From Actinoplanes teichomyceticus ATCC 31121 (GTDB taxonomy: Bacteria > Actinomycetota > Actinomycetes > Mycobacteriales > Micromonosporaceae), in contig NZ_CP023865.1 in assembly GCF_003711105.1 (NCBI RefSeq), forward strand, positions 1,400,001 to 1,464,000: DNA of 64,000 bases. Reading direction: 5' to 3'. Positions 34,179-43,061 of the stretch are shown here, one piece after another. Each line of letters opens with the position of its first letter. Position 1 is the first letter of the stretch. The position numbers and the translations under genes are program-made. A model generated the notes under the pieces. That model was not told where the DNA came from and ran no database searches. It worked only from the letters and a program-made list of their open reading frames with translations.

Positions 34179-36032
34179 GTGGCGGGCAGGGTCAAGGACG
34201 AGGACATCGCACTGGTCCGCGACCGCACCTCGATCGCCGACGTGATCAGCGAGACCGTGACGCTGCGTTCGGCCGGGGGCGGCAACCTGAAGGGGCTGTG
34301 CCCCTTCCACGACGAGAAGACCCCGTCGTTCAACGTCTCCCCGGCCCGGAACGTGTATTTCTGCTTCGGCTGCGGCCAGGGCGGGGACGCCATCAAGTTC
34401 CTGATGGACGCGGAGCACCTGTCGTTCGTCGAGTCGGTGGAGCGGCTGGCCGGCAAGGCCGGCATCCAGCTGCGATACGACACCGACGGCTCCGCGCCGT
34501 CCGGCCCGCGCCCGCAGGTCGGGCAGCGGCAACGGCTGATCGCCGCGCACGCCTCGGCCGTCGAGTTCTACCGCGACCAGCTCGGCTCGCCCGGCGCCCG
34601 CAAGGCCCGGGAGTTCCTCGCCGAGCGCGGCTTCGGCCGGGACACGGCGGAGAAGTACGGGTGCGGCTTCGCCCCGGACTCCTGGGACGCGCTCAGCAAG
34701 CACCTGCGGCTGCGGGGCTTCACCGCCGACGAGCTGATCACCGCCGGCCTGGCCAAGACGGCCCGGTCCGGCTCGCTGATCGACCGGTTCCGCCGCCGGC
34801 TGCTCTGGCCGATCCGGGACCTCAGCGGTGACGTGATCGGGTTCGGCGCGCGGAAGCTGTTCGACGACGACGACGGCCCGAAATACCTGAACACCCCGGA
34901 GACGCCGCTCTACAAGAAGTCGCACGTGCTCTACGGCATCGACCACGCCAAGCGGGAGATCGCCAAGCGCGGCCGAGCGGTGATCGTCGAGGGGTACACC
35001 GACGTGATGGCCTGTCACGAGGCGGGCGAGCTGACCGCCGTGGCCACCTGCGGCACCGCGTTCGGGGTGGACCACATCGGGGTGCTGCGCCGGCTGCTGA
35101 TGGACAGCGACAGCTTCACCGGCGAGATCATCTACACCTTCGACGGGGACGCCGCCGGGCAGAAGGCGGCGCTGCGGGCGTTCGAGGAGGACCAGCGGTT
35201 CGTCGGGCGTACCTTCATCGCGGTCAGCCCGGACAACATGGACCCGTGCGAGCTGCGCCTGGCCCGCGGCGATCTGGCGGTCCGCGACATGATCGCCGGC
35301 CGCGAGCCGCTGGTCGACTTCGCGCTGCGGCACACCATCTCCCGGTTCGACCTGGACACCGTCGAGGGCCGGGTGGAGGCGATGCGGCGCGCCGCGCCGC
35401 TGGTCGCGAAGATCAAGGACCGGGAGAAACGACCCGAGTACGCCCGCAAGCTCGCCGGTGATCTCGGCATGGACCTGGAGCCGGTGCAGCGGGCGGTGAA
35501 CAACGCGCTGCGTGGCGAGGCGGCCGAGCCGCGCGCCCCGCGCCCGCAGGCGGTGGCCGACTCGCCGCAGCGGCTGGTCGAGCGCGAGGCGCTGAAGCTG
35601 GCCCTGCAGGAGCCGGTGCTGGCCGGACCGATGTTCGACGCGCTCGGGCCGGAGAACTACGCCGACCCGGTACTGGCCGCGCTGCGCGAGGCGGTGGCGC
35701 ATGCCGGTGGGGCGGCGTCGGCGGCCGGCGGCGTGGTCTGGATCGAGAAGGTGCGTGACGCCTGCGCCGATCTGGCCGGACAGGGGCTGGTCAGCGAGCT
35801 GGCGGTGGAGCCGCTGCGGGTGGACGGCGTGGCCGACCCCCGCTACGTGCAGGTCACCCTGGCCCGATTGCAGGCCGGCGCGCTGACCACCCGGATCCGT
35901 GATCTCAAGTCCAAGGTCCAGCGGCTGAACCCGGTCACCCACAAGGACCAGTATCTGGCGCTCGCCGGGGAGCTCTTCTCGCTGGAACAGCAGGCCCGGG
36001 CCCTGCGTGAACAGGCGGCAGGTGGCATGTGA
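34179..36032 (+). CDS. dnaG: DNA primase DnaG
   Basis: A 617-residue replicative primase. The CHC2 zinc ribbon is CPFH...CFGC (Cys41, His44, Cys62, Cys65). The Toprim domain has VIVEGYTDVMA and the acidic FDGDAAGQ. The C-terminal third would bind the replicative helicase. The GTG at 34179 is preferred to the ATG at 34170 because GCAGGA lies eight bases before it and VAGRVKDEDIALV matches the family start. The TGA overlaps the next GTG. Confidence 0.95.
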   Translation: MAGRVKDEDIALVRDRTSIADVISETVTLRSAGGGNLKGLCPFHDEKTPSFNVSPARNVYFCFGCGQGGDAIKFLMDAEHLSFVESVERLAGKAGIQLRYDTDGSAPSGPRPQVGQRQRLIAAHASAVEFYRDQLGSPGARKAREFLAERGFGRDTAEKYGCGFAPDSWDALSKHLRLRGFTADELITAGLAKTARSGSLIDRFRRRLLWPIRDLSGDVIGFGARKLFDDDDGPKYLNTPETPLYKKSHVLYGIDHAKREIAKRGRAVIVEGYTDVMACHEAGELTAVATCGTAFGVDHIGVLRRLLMDSDSFTGEIIYTFDGDAAGQKAALRAFEEDQRFVGRTFIAVSPDNMDPCELRLARGDLAVRDMIAGREPLVDFALRHTISRFDLDTVEGRVEAMRRAAPLVAKIKDREKRPEYARKLAGDLGMDLEPVQRAVNNALRGEAAEPRAPRPQAVADSPQRLVEREALKLALQEPVLAGPMFDALGPENYADPVLAALREAVAHAGGAASAAGGVVWIEKVRDACADLAGQGLVSELAVEPLRVDGVADPRYVQVTLARLQAGALTTRIRDLKSKVQRLNPVTHKDQYLALAGELFSLEQQARALREQAAGGM

Positions 36033-36553
36033 AGCTCTTCCGACGGCGACCCGCGTTGCCGGCCGAGTCCCGGCCCCCGCTGGAGGCGGAGGAGCGGGTG
36101 GTGGCCTGGTGCCCCTGCGAGCCGGAGGGCGTCGTGGTGGCGACGAACCGGGGCGTCTGGCTGCCGGGCGCCGAGCAGCGGCTGGGCTGGCACGAGATCC
36201 ACAAGGCGGCCTGGTCCGGACGCGAACTGCGGATCACCCCGGCCGAGGTGGCCGAGGAGCGCGACGGCTACACCGTGCTGGTGGACGGCCCGGAGGCGAC
36301 GTTTCTGCTGCTGGCGCCGGGGGAGGTGCCGGATCAGGTGCGGTCGCGGGTGACCCGCTCGGTGGCGTACACCACACATCACGCGTTGGAACGGGGCGGG
36401 GTGCGGGTGGTCGGCCGCCGGGTCAGCGGGCAGGACGGCCTGAGCTGGGCGGTCCGCTACGACTCGGGCACGCCGGTGGACCGGTCGGAGGTGGCCGCCG
36501 TGACCGGCGAGCTGGTCGGCGCGGCGCGAAATTCTGTCGCACCCCCTCCGTAG
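36029..36553 (+). CDS. Conserved actinobacterial hypothetical downstream of dnaG
   Basis: A 174-residue, mostly beta protein without membrane segments. It begins KLFRRRP, and then alternates strands (EGVVVATNRGVWLPG; GYTVLVDGPEATFLLLAPG), recalling a PH-like fold. The C-terminal part has SVAYTTHHAL and GLSWAVRYDSG. The GTG overlaps the dnaG stop, so the proteins are made together. No function is known to me. Confidence 0.65.
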   Translation: MKLFRRRPALPAESRPPLEAEERVVAWCPCEPEGVVVATNRGVWLPGAEQRLGWHEIHKAAWSGRELRITPAEVAEERDGYTVLVDGPEATFLLLAPGEVPDQVRSRVTRSVAYTTHHALERGGVRVVGRRVSGQDGLSWAVRYDSGTPVDRSEVAAVTGELVGAARNSVAPPP

Positions 36554-36564
36554 GGTCTCTGGAT

Positions 36565-37488
36565 GTGACGGCACTCATCCACGCCCGCGGTCTGATCAAG
36601 CGGTTCGGCGACTTCACCGCGGTGGACGGCATCGACGTCGATGTGCAGGCCGGTGAGGCGTTCGGCTTCCTCGGGCCGAACGGCGCCGGCAAGAGCTCCA
36701 CCATGCGGATGATCGGCTGCGTCTCGCCGCCCACCGACGGGGTGCTGCGCATCCTGGACATGGATCCGCGGCACGACGGCCCGCGGATCCGGGCCCGGCT
36801 CGGCGTGTGCCCCCAGCTGGACAACCTCGACGCGGAGCTGACCGTCCGGGAGAACCTGACGACCTATGCGCGCTTCTTCGGCATCCCGCGCGCGACCGCC
36901 CGTCGCCGCGCGGCCGAGCTGCTGGAGTTCGTGCAGCTCGCCGAGCGGGCCGGCAGCAAGGTGGAGCCGCTGTCCGGCGGCATGAAACGCCGGCTCACGA
37001 TCGCCCGGGCGCTGGTCAACGAGCCCGACATCGTGCTGCTCGACGAGCCGACCACCGGTCTCGACCCGCAGGCGCGCCACCTGGTCTGGGAGCGGCTGTT
37101 CCGGCTCAAGCAGCAGGGTGTGACGCTGGTGCTGACCACGCACTACATGGACGAGGCGGAGCAGCTCTGCGACCGGCTGGTGGTGATGGACGGCGGCCGG
37201 ATCGTCGCGCAGGGCTCGCCGCGTGAGCTGATCGAGCGGCACTCCACCCGGGAGGTGGTCGAGTTGCGGTTCGCCACCGAGGACCAGGGGTCGTACACGG
37301 GAAAGCTCGCCGGGATCGCCGCCCGGGTCGAGGTGCTGCCCGACCGGGTGCTGCTCTACGTCGCCGACGGCGACGACGCCCTGGCGGAGGTGCACCGGCG
37401 CGCGCTGGGCCCGGCCAGCGCGCTGGTCCGCCGCTCCGGGCTGGAGGACGTGTTCCTGCACCTGACCGGCCGCACGTTGGTCGACTGA
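36565..37488 (+). CDS. ABC-2 exporter ATPase (NodI/DrrA-like)
   Basis: A 307-residue ABC ATPase. Walker A is GPNGAGKSS (residues 37-45), the signature is LSGGMKRR, and Walker B is DIVLLDEPTTGLDP. The C-terminal ~80 residues form the extra domain typical of drug- or lipid-exporting DrrA/NodI ATPases. The GTG at 36565 is in a GGATGTG context. It is followed four bases later by the first of two permease genes. Confidence 0.9.
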   Translation: MTALIHARGLIKRFGDFTAVDGIDVDVQAGEAFGFLGPNGAGKSSTMRMIGCVSPPTDGVLRILDMDPRHDGPRIRARLGVCPQLDNLDAELTVRENLTTYARFFGIPRATARRRAAELLEFVQLAERAGSKVEPLSGGMKRRLTIARALVNEPDIVLLDEPTTGLDPQARHLVWERLFRLKQQGVTLVLTTHYMDEAEQLCDRLVVMDGGRIVAQGSPRELIERHSTREVVELRFATEDQGSYTGKLAGIAARVEVLPDRVLLYVADGDDALAEVHRRALGPASALVRRSGLEDVFLHLTGRTLVD

Positions 37489-37492
37489 ACCG

Positions 37493-38251
37493 ATGATCTC
37501 CTCGGCGTACGTACTGGAGTACCACCTCGTCAACTACCGCCGCACGTGGCGTTCCAGTGCCCTGTCCACGCTGGTGCTGCCGCTGCTGACGATGCTCGGC
37601 TTCGGGCTCGGCGTGGGCGGCTATGTGCGGACCGGGGTGGACGGCACGGCATACCTGGACTGGATCGTGCCGGGCCTGATCGCCTCCACCGCCGCGCAGA
37701 CCGCGCTCGGCGAGGCCACCTGGCCGGTGATGAGCTGCTTCGAGTGGATGAGGGTGTATTTCGCGCAGGCGGCCGCGCCGCTGCGGGTGGCCGACATCCT
37801 CGGCGGTCATCTGGCCTTCATGCTGTTCCGGGTGCTGCTGACGGTCACGGCGTTCCTGCTGGTGGCCGCCATGTTCGGCACGCTGCGCTCGGGTTGGGCG
37901 CTGCTGGTGCCGGCGGTGTCCGTGCTGGTCGGCACGGCCGTGGCGGCGCCGGTGGTGGCGTACACCGCGAGCGTGCGCAGCGACAGCTACCTGGCCGTGC
38001 TGTTCCGGTTCGCGGTGCTGCCGATGTCGCTGTTCTCCGGGGTGTTCTTCCCGATCGAGTCGCTGCCGGCCGTGCTGCGCTGGGTGGCGTACGCGTTGCC
38101 GCTCTGGCACGGCGTGGACCTGACCCGCGCCGCCACGCTGGGGGTCGACCCCGGCGTGGCCGGGCTGTGGCACGTGCTCTACCTGCTCGCCTGGTGTGTG
38201 GCCGGCTGGTTCCTGGCGCACCGGCGGTTCGAGCGGCGGCTGGTGATCTGA
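37493..38251 (+). CDS. ABC-2 exporter permease 1 (NodJ-like)
   Basis: A 252-residue permease with six hydrophobic segments and the ABC-2 landmark FSGVFFPIESLPAVLRWVAYALPLWHGVDLTR (split for reference) near the C-terminus. It forms the membrane part of an exporter with the preceding ATPase and the next permease. The exported substrate is not evident. Confidence 0.88.
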   Translation: MISSAYVLEYHLVNYRRTWRSSALSTLVLPLLTMLGFGLGVGGYVRTGVDGTAYLDWIVPGLIASTAAQTALGEATWPVMSCFEWMRVYFAQAAAPLRVADILGGHLAFMLFRVLLTVTAFLLVAAMFGTLRSGWALLVPAVSVLVGTAVAAPVVAYTASVRSDSYLAVLFRFAVLPMSLFSGVFFPIESLPAVLRWVAYALPLWHGVDLTRAATLGVDPGVAGLWHVLYLLAWCVAGWFLAHRRFERRLVI

Positions 38252-38267
38252 GGATGGGAGCGACGTC

Positions 38268-39074
38268 GTGCTGATCCTGATGCCGAAGCTCGTGTCCTTC
38301 GAGGGCAGCGCCGGCCGGTCCGTGCGGGTCACCGAGCGCAACGTCACCGCGCTGAAGTCGGCGTACTGGCTGGTGATGATCGGTGGCCTGCTGGAGCCGG
38401 TGCTCTACCTGTTCTCGATCGGGGTGGGTGTGGGCGCCCTGATCGGCGACATCGAGCTGCCCGGCGGCCGGCTGGTCAGTTACACCGAGTTCGTCGCCCC
38501 GGCGATGCTGGCCGCCTCGGCGATGAGCGGCGCGCTGGCCGAGACCACCTTCAACTTCTTCGGGAAGATGAAGTTCATGCGGCTGTACGACGGGATGCTG
38601 GCCACGCCGATCCAGCCGTTCGAGATCGCGATCGGGGAGCTGATCTGGGCGATGGCCCGGGGCAGCATCTACTCGGTGGCGTTCCTGGCGGTGATGGTGG
38701 CGATGGACCTGACCACGCCGCTGCGGGCGCTGGTCGCGTTCCCGGCCACGGTGCTGGTCGGCTTCGCGTTCGGGGCGCTCGGCATGACGGTGGCCACGCT
38801 GATCCGCAGCTGGCAGGACTTCGACCTGATCGGCGCCGGGCAGTTCGCGCTGTTCCTGTTCTCCGGCACGTTCGTGCCCGCGACGGCGTACCCGGCGGCA
38901 CTGCGCTGGCTGGTCGAGGCGTCCCCGCTGTACCGGTCGGTGGACCTGGTCCGCGGGATCAGCCTGGGTTCGCTGGGCTGGATCCAGGTGGTGGACGTGC
39001 TGTTCCTGCTGGCGATGCTCATGGTGGGGCTGTCCGTTTCCGGTCAGCGGATGGGCCGGCTGCTCTGCAGGTGA
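38268..39074 (+). CDS. ABC-2 exporter permease 2
   Basis: A 268-residue paralogue of the preceding permease with six hydrophobic segments, an N-terminal amphipathic helix and the landmark SGTFVPATAYPAALRWLVEA. GTG start 16 bp after the first permease. Together the three genes encode a DrrAB/NodIJ-type exporter with a heterodimeric membrane part. Confidence 0.88.
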   Translation: MLILMPKLVSFEGSAGRSVRVTERNVTALKSAYWLVMIGGLLEPVLYLFSIGVGVGALIGDIELPGGRLVSYTEFVAPAMLAASAMSGALAETTFNFFGKMKFMRLYDGMLATPIQPFEIAIGELIWAMARGSIYSVAFLAVMVAMDLTTPLRALVAFPATVLVGFAFGALGMTVATLIRSWQDFDLIGAGQFALFLFSGTFVPATAYPAALRWLVEASPLYRSVDLVRGISLGSLGWIQVVDVLFLLAMLMVGLSVSGQRMGRLLCR

Positions 39075-39132
39075 ACGCGCCCGGCCGGCGCCGTCCGGAC
39101 GGGTCGCGCCCACCGGACGGCGCCGTGGCCGG

Positions 39133-40287
39133 TCAACCCTGGCTCAAGCCGTGCTCGGAGCCCTTCTTGAGCTTGCGGGTGTCGCGCAGTTCCAGGAACG
39201 GCTCCTCGTCGGCCGGGTGGCCGGCCGCGATGGCGCGACCGCGTTCCAGCTCGGCGTCCAGCTCCGCGCCGAGCATGATGGCCATATTGGAGATCCACAG
39301 CCAGACCAGGAACGCGATGACGCCGCCGAGCGTGCCGTACGTCTTGTTGTAGTTCGCGAAGTTCGCCAGGTAGATCGCGAACCCGGCGGACGCGGCCATC
39401 CAGACCAGCACCGCGAAGACGCCACCCCAGCTGATCCAGCGGAAGCCGCCGGTCCGGGCGTTCGGCGAGGCCCAGTAGAGGATCGCGAACATCAGGCTGA
39501 CCAGCGCCACCAGCACCGGCCACTTGGCGATGTTCCAGGTGGTCACCGCCGCCTGGCCCAGTCCGAGGTGCTCGCCGACCACCCGGGCCAGGTCGCCGGT
39601 GAACACCACGATGGCCGCCGAGGCGATCAGCATCAGCCCGACCACCGCGGTGACGCCGATCCGGATCGGCAGGGTCTTCCAGATCGGCCGGCCCTCCGGC
39701 ACGTCGTAGATGGCGTTCGAGGCGCGCATGAAGGCGGCGATGTAGCCGGACGCCGACCAGAACGCGACGAGCAGACCGAAGATCGCGGCCAGTCCGGCGC
39801 TGCCGGTGCCCTGCACCTGGTCGAGCACCGTGTTCACCATGTCCCGCAGCGCGCCGCTGGGGGCGATCTGGCCGACCGCGTCGGTGACCGTGCGCTGGCC
39901 GGCGTCGCCGAGCATGCCGAGCACCGAGACGATCACCAAGGCGCCCGGGAAGATGGACAGGACGCCGTAGTAGGTCAGCGCGGCCGCCCAGTCCGAGACG
40001 TTGTCCTCGGAGAACTGCTTGAACGTCCGTTTCAGCGCGGCGAACAGGCCCTTGGCCCGCAGTTGGGCCGGATGGTCCGGGCCGGCGTCCGGGCCCGGCG
40101 CGTCGAGCTCGTCGGCGCTCGGGGTCCGGCCGACCTCGGTCGTGCTGGCCGCGGCCAGATCGAAGTCCTCGCCGCCGCGCCGGCGGGCGTCCGCGGCGTC
40201 GCCGGTGGGCGCCGGTGAGGTGCCGGGTGCGCCGCCCGGCTGGTCGGCGGAGTGATGGTGCCCTTCCGGGCGGTCACGCAGTCTCAT
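39133..40287 (-). CDS. YihY/BrkB-family inner-membrane protein
   Basis: A 384-residue protein. Residues 1-~80 are polar and acidic. The YihY/UPF0761 core then begins with the amphipathic FKQFSEDNVSDWAAALTYYGVLSIFP (split for reference), followed by six hydrophobic segments including GLAAIFGLLVAFWSASGYIAAF and YLANFANYNKTYGTLGGVIAFL. The C-terminus is polar (LELRDTRKLKKGS). AAGGGA precedes the ATG. The role of the family is unsettled; it is often called ribonuclease BN-like without good basis. Confidence 0.87.
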   Translation of the reverse strand: MRLRDRPEGHHHSADQPGGAPGTSPAPTGDAADARRRGGEDFDLAAASTTEVGRTPSADELDAPGPDAGPDHPAQLRAKGLFAALKRTFKQFSEDNVSDWAAALTYYGVLSIFPGALVIVSVLGMLGDAGQRTVTDAVGQIAPSGALRDMVNTVLDQVQGTGSAGLAAIFGLLVAFWSASGYIAAFMRASNAIYDVPEGRPIWKTLPIRIGVTAVVGLMLIASAAIVVFTGDLARVVGEHLGLGQAAVTTWNIAKWPVLVALVSLMFAILYWASPNARTGGFRWISWGGVFAVLVWMAASAGFAIYLANFANYNKTYGTLGGVIAFLVWLWISNMAIMLGAELDAELERGRAIAAGHPADEEPFLELRDTRKLKKGSEHGLSQG

Positions 40288-40868
40288 GCGGGTTCCCTTC
40301 GGCGAAGCGGCTGGTCGCCGCCGCCGCTCTTCCCCGTCGCGACGTGCGGATACGACCTGCGGACGGTGTTCCCGGCGGGGCGGCCGACTAACCCTTCGCC
40401 GCCGTTGCCGGCGCCGCCTGCGAAGCCGCCCGGCCCGCGAGCGTGCCGGGGTGTGCGCCCGCCCCGTGCGGCGGCACGGGTCCTCCGCACGGGCAGGCGA
40501 CCGTTGCATGTCCATTTGTTCAGATGATGCACACAGGTACGGGTCCGAAAACGCTCTCCCGCGATCCGCCCCGGCTTGCTACTCGCTGGTCACCCGCTCA
40601 CACGCATCGTCATCCGCCTATCGATGTGGCGTCTTTTGATCATGAATCCGCCGGTCACGGTGTCGCACGGCCGGTACGCCGGTGATCCGGCCCCCGCCGC
40701 ACGCTCGTATCCGAGGGCACGACATTCCAGGTTGGAGGCGCTCATGGGGTCCCGGCGGCTGGGCACTGGCGGATCCCGGCTCGCGCCGGGAATGGTCCAT
40801 ACTGGAGCCGGTGGCACGCGCGAATGCACGTGCATCTGCACGGGTGCTCTCGTCCCGGGAGGAAATTG
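40288..40868. other. Spacer between the YihY and EboE-like genes
   Basis: No gene is supported in ~580 bases. The stretch 40500-40640 is lower in GC than the flanks and could hold promoters for both flanking genes, but no clear -35/-10 pair is seen. A perfect palindrome stands at its right end, just before the EboE-like gene. Confidence 0.6.
40824..40835. promoter_or_regulatory. Perfect 12-bp palindrome before the EboE-like gene
   Basis: ATGCACGTGCAT lies 33 bases upstream of the ATG and is flanked by further GCAC/GTGC half-sites. A regulator site is plausible by position only. Confidence 0.4.
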
Positions 40869-41777
40869 ATGCGGCTGCGACATCCCTCCGGCCGCGCCGT
40901 GCATCTCACCTGCGGCGTCAGCCTAACCGACGCGCGGACCCCGGCCGAGACCCTCGCGGCCGTCGATGCCGCAGCCGCCGGGCTGCGAGCCGCCCTGGCC
41001 GCGCACGGGGCGCACCGGGGACGGCTGCGGGTCACACTCCGCCTGCCGCACCCCCTCGCCGCCGCCCTCGCCGCCGACGGGCGTGCCCGTACCCGGCTTC
41101 GTGCCGACCTCGACGCCCGCGGCCTCGAGGTCGTCACGGTGAGCGGCGGGCCCGACGCCGAGGACGGCGGCCCGCCCCCGCTGCCCGACTGGAGCGAGCC
41201 GGTCCGCCTGCAGCACACCCTCGACCTGGCCCGCATCCTGGTCGACCTGCTGCCGGACGAGGAGGTCCGGGGCGCGGTCAGCACCTGCGGCCTGGGCCGC
41301 CGAGAGGACTGGGACGAGGCCCACGAGCGCGCCGGGGCCCGGCATCTGGCCCGGCTCTCCGCCGGCCTCGCCGACCTGGCCTGGCGGGTCGGCCGCGCGG
41401 TCCGCGCCGGATTCCGGCCCGAGCCCGGGTACGTCCTGGACAGCCCCGAGCAGACCGTCGCCGCGCTGGCCCGGGTGGACAAGGACCGGCTCGGCATCTG
41501 CCTGGACCTGGGGCGCGTGGTGCGCGACTGGCCCGCCCCGCAAGACGGCGTCGACCGGTTGACCGACGCCGGCCTCTCGGTGATCACGGCACGGATCACC
41601 GACCCGGCGCTCGCGTGGCAGCCGGTGCTGCGGCACCTGCTCGCCGCGGACACCGCCCGCACCGAGTACATCGAGGTGGACGCCGAAGGGCCGGCCGGGG
41701 TCGACCCGGCGTACGTGCTCGGCGAGCTGACCGCCCTCGGCCTGGTGCCCGAACCCGAACCCTGCACCGCGCCCTGA
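40869..41777 (+). CDS. EboE-like xylose-isomerase-type TIM-barrel protein
   Basis: A 302-residue protein whose N-terminus (GRAVHLTCGVSLTDARTPAETLAAVD) resembles EboE metabolite-traffic proteins, a branch of the sugar-phosphate isomerase/epimerase barrels. Acidic and His residues in LGICLDLGRVV and EYIEVDAEGP fall where barrel metal ligands lie, but the usual set is not complete. The ATG at 40869 has GGGAGG upstream. No other ebo genes are beside it. Confidence 0.5.
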   Translation: MRLRHPSGRAVHLTCGVSLTDARTPAETLAAVDAAAAGLRAALAAHGAHRGRLRVTLRLPHPLAAALAADGRARTRLRADLDARGLEVVTVSGGPDAEDGGPPPLPDWSEPVRLQHTLDLARILVDLLPDEEVRGAVSTCGLGRREDWDEAHERAGARHLARLSAGLADLAWRVGRAVRAGFRPEPGYVLDSPEQTVAALARVDKDRLGICLDLGRVVRDWPAPQDGVDRLTDAGLSVITARITDPALAWQPVLRHLLAADTARTEYIEVDAEGPAGVDPAYVLGELTALGLVPEPEPCTAP

Positions 41778-41792
41778 CCCCCCACAGGCGCG

Positions 41793-41830
41793 ACGGTGAA
41801 GGCCGCCCCACCCGGGGCGGCCTTCACCGT
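41793..41830 (+). terminator. Terminator after the EboE-like gene
   Basis: A 17-bp perfect stem (ACGGTGAAGGCCGCCCC and complement) with a 4-base loop lies 15 bases after the stop. Confidence 0.9.
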
Positions 41831-41842
41831 GTGCTGCCGGTG

Positions 41843-41867
41843 AAGCCGGCGGAACGCCCGCCGGCTT
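41843..41867 (-). terminator. Terminator of the YtxH gene
   Basis: A 10-bp stem (AAGCCGGCGG and complement) with a 5-base loop lies 15 bases beyond the leftward stop. Confidence 0.7.
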
Positions 41868-41882
41868 GGTCACCGGTCCGCT

Positions 41883-42212
41883 CTAGAGGGTGCCGCCGGG
41901 GCCCTTGGTGCCGGAGAGGGTGTCCGTCGGGGCCAGCAGCTCGTCGGTGCGGTCGGTGCCGGTGGTGCCGCTGGTGCTGCTGGAGGTCGTGCCGAGCTTC
42001 TCACCGAGCTTGGACGACTGCAGCTTGTCCTTGCCCTCGGTGTAGAGCTTGTTCGCCTGGGCCTGGGCCACGCCGGCGGCCTCCTGGACCGTCGGGTGCT
42101 CCCAGAGCTTCTGGGCGTTCGCCCGGATCTCCTCGTACTTCTCGCGACCGGCCCGGCTGCCCAGGACGAAGCCCGCCGCGAGACCGCCGAGGAACATGAG
42201 CTTTCCGCGCAT
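41883..42212 (-). CDS. YtxH-type membrane-anchored protein
   Basis: A 109-residue protein. One N-terminal hydrophobic segment (LMFLGGLAAGFVLGSRAGREKYEEI) leads into a helical stretch (AQAQANKLYTEGKDKLQSSKLGEKLG) and a Ser/Thr/Gly-rich tail. This is the layout of YtxH-like stress proteins. GGAG lies at good distance from the ATG at 42212. Function unknown. Confidence 0.75.
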   Translation of the reverse strand: MRGKLMFLGGLAAGFVLGSRAGREKYEEIRANAQKLWEHPTVQEAAGVAQAQANKLYTEGKDKLQSSKLGEKLGTTSSSTSGTTGTDRTDELLAPTDTLSGTKGPGGTL

Positions 42213-42470
42213 GATGGCGGCTCCTTCCGTTTCGTGACACACGTGCGTCTGCGGGGCTGCATACCCATCCTGCCGCGCCGGTACTCCCTCCATCCCGGTT
42301 TCCCGCCTGTTGCCGTACCGGGACACCCCGATCCCGCGACGCCACACCCGCCACGGGGATACCCCTTCGCGCGGAGCCCGGGTGGTCGTGTAATCTCTTC
42401 TCCGTCGCCAGGGAAACCGGGCGACACAACGAAGCAGCACCGCAGGATCAGCACAGCAAGACCAGCACGA

Positions 42471-42543
42471 TCCCCTGTAGCTCAATTGGCAGAGCAGCCG
42501 GCTGTTAACCGGCAGGTTATTGGTTCGAGTCCAATCGGGGGAG
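42471..42543 (+). tRNA. tRNA-Asn (GTT)
   Basis: A 73-base cloverleaf. The acceptor arm TCCCCTG pairs with CGGGGGA with one G-U. The anticodon loop CTGTTAA gives GTT at 42504-42506. The T-loop is TTCGAGT. CCA is not encoded. The discriminator base is G. Confidence 0.95.
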
Positions 42544-43061
42544 CTCAACTTCGAGGCCCGCTCACGCGGGCCTTCGTCGTTTTTCGGCGCGGGTCCGCCA
42601 CCTTCTTTCCTTGTACGCGGTCTCTCCTGGTACGCGATGCGTGAGCGATGTCACGTCGCCGGGTCGTGGGGGCCGGTTCCTGGGGCCGGCGTGGTGTGAC
42701 GGCGCGCGCTTCCCCGAGGAGCGGGCCGTCGATCGCCGGGCGGGCGGGTTCGGGGCGGTCGGCGTCGCGCCTGTGCGCCGTCATGCCGTCGCGCCGTTGC
42801 GTCCATGCGCCGTCATGCCGTCGCGCCTGTGCGCCGTCATGCCGTCGCTCCCGTGGCGCCGTGGGCGGTGGCGAGCGGAGCTGGGGCGGGCGTGGCAGCA
42901 TCGGGTGCGAGCGGGGCGCGTAACCGCGGGCGGGACCGGGCAGTCGTACCGGGAACCGGTCTTGATCTTGGGGTTTTCCCGGCCCATGGCTCTTTCGGCT
43001 CCTTGGCCCGAAGTGCGCGGTTACGCTGAGGCTCGCGCTGTTCGCTCTCAGTGAGGTGGTT
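42544..43061. other. Spacer after tRNA-Asn, with short repeats
   Basis: No gene is supported. Three copies of a 22-bp unit starting TGCGCCGTCATGCCGTCGC lie at 42774, 42806 and 42830 (the last slightly changed). The right end holds the GAGGTG ribosome-binding site of the next gene. Confidence 0.65.
42774..42852. repeat. 22-bp direct repeat, three copies
   Basis: Copies at 42774-42795, 42806-42827 and 42830-42852. Spacing is 32 and 24 bp, so it is not a CRISPR. Confidence 0.85.

Noticed and set aside
40443..40685. Possible small gene in the spacer before the EboE-like gene
   Set aside because: The 80-codon frame has no ribosome-binding site, no plausible domain and unusual codon use for this genome.
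42774..42852. Short CRISPR array
   Set aside because: Only three short units with spacers of 10 and 2 bases; no cas genes.
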